From contig JAHBMJ010001768.1 in NCBI GenBank assembly GCA_018398765.1, positions 164,984 through 185,143 of the forward strand: DNA of 20,160 nt, read 5' to 3'. Positions 17,819 through 20,160 of the stretch are shown piece by piece. Made by a program: the position numbers and the translations under genes. The notes under the pieces were generated by a model. That model was not told where the DNA came from. It searched no databases and saw nothing but the letters and a program-made list of their open reading frames with translations. The stretch comes from Chromera velia (taxonomy: Eukaryota; Sar; Chromeraceae). Each line of letters begins with the position of its first letter. Within the stretch, counting starts at the first letter, position 1.

Positions 17819-18390
17819 TCAAATCAAATGCCGGATCAGTGCTTTCCCCACCTCCCACTCCACACACTTTAAAATCATCCCAAGGACGTCGTGTGCAAAG
17901 AGGGACTGCAGACCGACAAGCTGCTTCTTCACTTTCGAAAACCGTGCAGACAGTGTCAAGCCTGTGTCACCTGTCTGCTGCACACCCGACTTTGCAGACG
18001 CGCGTGTCTGCACAGACCTCTCCCTCTGCAGAAGAGGAACGTCATTCTTCTCCCCGAACTCCCAGAGAAACCCAATGTCCCTCAGCTTCCTCTCCAACCT
18101 CTTCCGGTACCCCCCCAGGGTGCGCAGAGTGCTGCTTGACCCTTCCGTGAACCGCCACAGCTCGCGTCGGCGCGTCACGCCCAAAGAGTCGGACCCCTCG
18201 CCCCTGGGCGTGAAGTGATGCTCGAGGTCAGAAAGCCACACGGAGAGGAACGGGGGGGCATTCGAGTCGGAGTCCGCGGAGTGGATGGAAAGGGAGTTCT
18301 GCTGGAAGATGGCCTTCACCTTCTTCTTTGCCGCAGCACCGCCAACCTGATCAAACAAGAGACACACAGACACACGCATGCACTTACACA

Positions 18391-18428
<38 letters not shown>

Positions 18429-19228
18429 CTTGCACGTACGCATGCACAAACACATTCGCGCACGCACGCACGCAGAACAACGCGCACTCTTTCAACTCTC
18501 CTAAAAGACACACAAATGTTGATGCTCCCACTTTCTCTGTGTCAGAGAAAAAGAAGAATGTTCTGAATGTGAGCGTGTGTGTGTGTGAGAGAGAGAGAAA
18601 GGAAGGAAGAACGGAAAGACAGGAGGGAAGAAAGGAAGGAAGGCAGAAAGGAAGAAAAAATAAAAGAATAATGGGGAAAAAAAGAGAGAAGGAGAGAAAA
18701 AGAGAAAGAGACGGGAAAAAAGAACTCTCTCTTCCCGCTCTTTGGCCTAGAAGAGCCGGAAAAGACACACAGACAGACTGGCTCTCACACACTGATCGAT
18801 TCACTCCCAGATGGCCACGTACATACACACACAAATTCATCATGTTCGATCTGTAGTTTGCTGACTGACCTTCAGGAACCACCTGAGAAGTCTGGCCTCT
18901 GCCCTCTTCCGGAGACGTCGAACGAGCCCAAACGGTCCCTCGTAGCCCTGTTGGTCGGCATATGTCAGAGCCGCCTGACGGACAGAGGCCGCGATCTCTG
19001 CGTGCATGTAAACAGACGGGAGGGTGACTTGCATGCGAATGTATCTACTTTTCTTTTTTTTTTTTTCTTTTTTGTTTCTTTCTCTCCTTCATTCTTTCAT
19101 GCTGTCTCTTTTTTCCTCTTTCTTTCTTTCATTCATTCATTCATTCATTCACTCTTTCTTTCATCCATTCGTATACTCCCGCTCTTTAACATGACCCTGC
19201 CTCCTACATGCACGAAGCCACACACACT

Positions 19229-19260
<32 letters not shown>

Positions 19261-19292
19261 GAGAGAGCGAGAGAGAGAGAGAGGGAGGGAGG

Positions 19293-19373
<81 letters not shown>

Positions 19374-19390
19374 AAAAAAAGAAAGAAAAA

Positions 19391-19422
<32 letters not shown>

Positions 19423-19440
19423 AAAAAAAAGAAAGAAAAA

Positions 19441-19471
<31 letters not shown>

Positions 19472-19924
19472 CGGAAAGTGCATCGAAGGAAAGAAGAAAG
19501 GAAAGGCAAGGGACGATGCTGGGTAAAAGATTGACAGAGAGGCAGAGCGGGAGAGGGACAATGGGACACGTTCATTTCTCTCATTCAGGCGTATGACTCG
19601 ATCGTCCTTATTTGATCAGCAATTCCATTCTCAGTCCGCTCAAGGCAAGCCCGGGCTCCGTTTCTTTACTGCCTCTCTTCATGCATTCCTTCTCTGACTG
19701 ACTGACCATCAGGAGGCATCGGCAGTTCCTTCCCGTTCTCCTCTGCGAGTGCCACTGCCAGTGTGACCTCGAACAGTCTCGTCTCGACAGCCTGGAGGGG
19801 GAGGGACATCTCCTCTTCTGCAGAATTCGGGGGATCGGATTCCGAAGAGGGCCCCCACGGACAGGGGGGGGTGGAGGAACGGAGCCACCGGAGCGCGTCG
19901 AACTTCCGGGCACCCTCCGCAGCG
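17819..19924 (-). CDS. Unrecognised protein, 3' part (last three exons)
   Basis: Exons are 19924-19707, 18997-18870 and 18346-17819 (stop TGA at 17821-17819). Phases 1 and 0 match at both junctions; donors are GTCAGT twice and acceptors CATGCAG, CACGCAG and GATCAG. About 290 residues are covered. The first exon opens Ala/Arg-rich, passes a Pro/Ser linker, then gives a helix (ETRLFEVTLAVALAEENGKE). The second is a basic helical segment (RQAALTYADQQGYEGPFGL, then RRLRKRAEARLLRWFLK). The third contains RRRELWRF, then LGGYRKRLERKLRDIGFLWE, and a charged C-terminus. The R-x-x-L-x-x-IGFLWE ending resembles repeats of the helicase-associated domain common in algal proteins, but this is a weak motif match. 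The exon at 19924 begins in phase 2, so more 5' exons are needed; one candidate acceptor (CCTTGCAG) lies at about 20118, the rest right of the window. Confidence 0.65.
18376..18722. repeat. Microsatellites in the second intron of the right-hand gene
   Basis: (CA)n then (GA)n lie at 18386-18428 about 40 bp upstream (gene sense downstream end) of the exon 18346 acceptor. A GT/GA run lies at 18573-18598 and a long purine tract with GGAA, GAAA and AAGG units at 18599-18722. Confidence 0.85.
19047..19475. repeat. Mirror-like pyrimidine and purine tracts in first visible intron of right-hand gene
   Basis: A plus-strand pyrimidine tract (TTTC, CATT units) at 19047-19172 is followed by (CA)n 19222-19252 and a long purine tract of (GA)n and (GAAA)n at 19253-19475. 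Complementary pyrimidine and purine blocks on the same strand could fold back or form triplex structures. Confidence 0.85.
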
Positions 19925-20160
19925 CTGCATGCATCAATGGACCCACCCGTACATGAATGATGCAGAAAGAAAGAAACAAAGAAAGAAAGAGATGCATCGA
20001 TCGGACTCGAAGCAGGGAGGCAGCCAGGAACAAATCAGAAGAGAGACCCCAATCAATGAAGGGGCAAACGCAGATGGACAGGACAGATGAAAAAGTGAAA
20101 TGGGTGCGAAGCTCTCTCTGCAAGGAGGAAGAACTAGAAACAAGAGAGCGGGAGGGGGGG

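Noticed and set aside
18215-18856. 213-codon plus-strand frame
   Set aside because: It is antisense to the last exon of the right-hand gene, then runs through CA and purine microsatellites.

Overview
The window is eukaryotic nuclear DNA: intron-rich genes on both strands, separated by AT-rich, repeat-derived spacers and filled with microsatellites (AG, CA, CAGA, GAAA, GTGA, GCAT). The lineage cannot be proved from sequence alone. A cyclic-nucleotide phosphodiesterase with an N-terminal six-helix membrane region is typical of alveolates. With GT-AG introns nearly all ending in GCAG, an alveolate alga such as a chromerid is my best guess (low to moderate confidence). I rebuilt the exons by reading frame, splice phase and family motifs.

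Layout. (1) 343-2061, plus strand: the last four exons of PIG-C/GPI2, a membrane subunit of the enzyme that starts GPI-anchor synthesis; its 5' part lies left of the window. (2) 2062-3360: AT-rich spacer with a TATA-bearing, LTR-like segment, then the leader of the next gene. (3) 3361-4728, plus strand: a complete two-exon gene for a 218-residue four-helix membrane protein with a Pro/Gln/Tyr-rich tail; its intron is almost entirely microsatellite. (4) 4729-7597: pyrimidine tract, long palindrome, a 95-bp GC-rich tandem duplication with TATA-like boxes, a 12-bp-arm hairpin, and a second LTR-like segment. (5) 7598-15127, minus strand: the main gene, about 13 exons, encoding a membrane-anchored 3',5'-cyclic nucleotide phosphodiesterase of about 1,050 residues with the expected metal ligands and glutamine. 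One exon is 1 nt too long at an 11-C homopolymer, so the model needs a one-base correction. (6) 15131-17700: a spacer upstream of that gene with three copies of a palindromic motif, a diverged ~275-bp tandem duplication, a tRNA-derived Pol III-type element, a degenerate ORF remnant and a 47-bp minisatellite. (7) 17819-19924 and beyond, minus strand: the last three exons of an unrecognised gene whose 5' part lies right of the window.

The genes do not form a pathway. Three of the four, by family or by predicted helices, encode membrane proteins (GPI synthesis in the ER, a tetraspan protein, a cyclic-nucleotide phosphodiesterase). The clearest novelty is structural: splice sites that run directly into tetranucleotide microsatellites, a compound minisatellite inside a phosphodiesterase intron, and repeated palindromes upstream of the phosphodiesterase.
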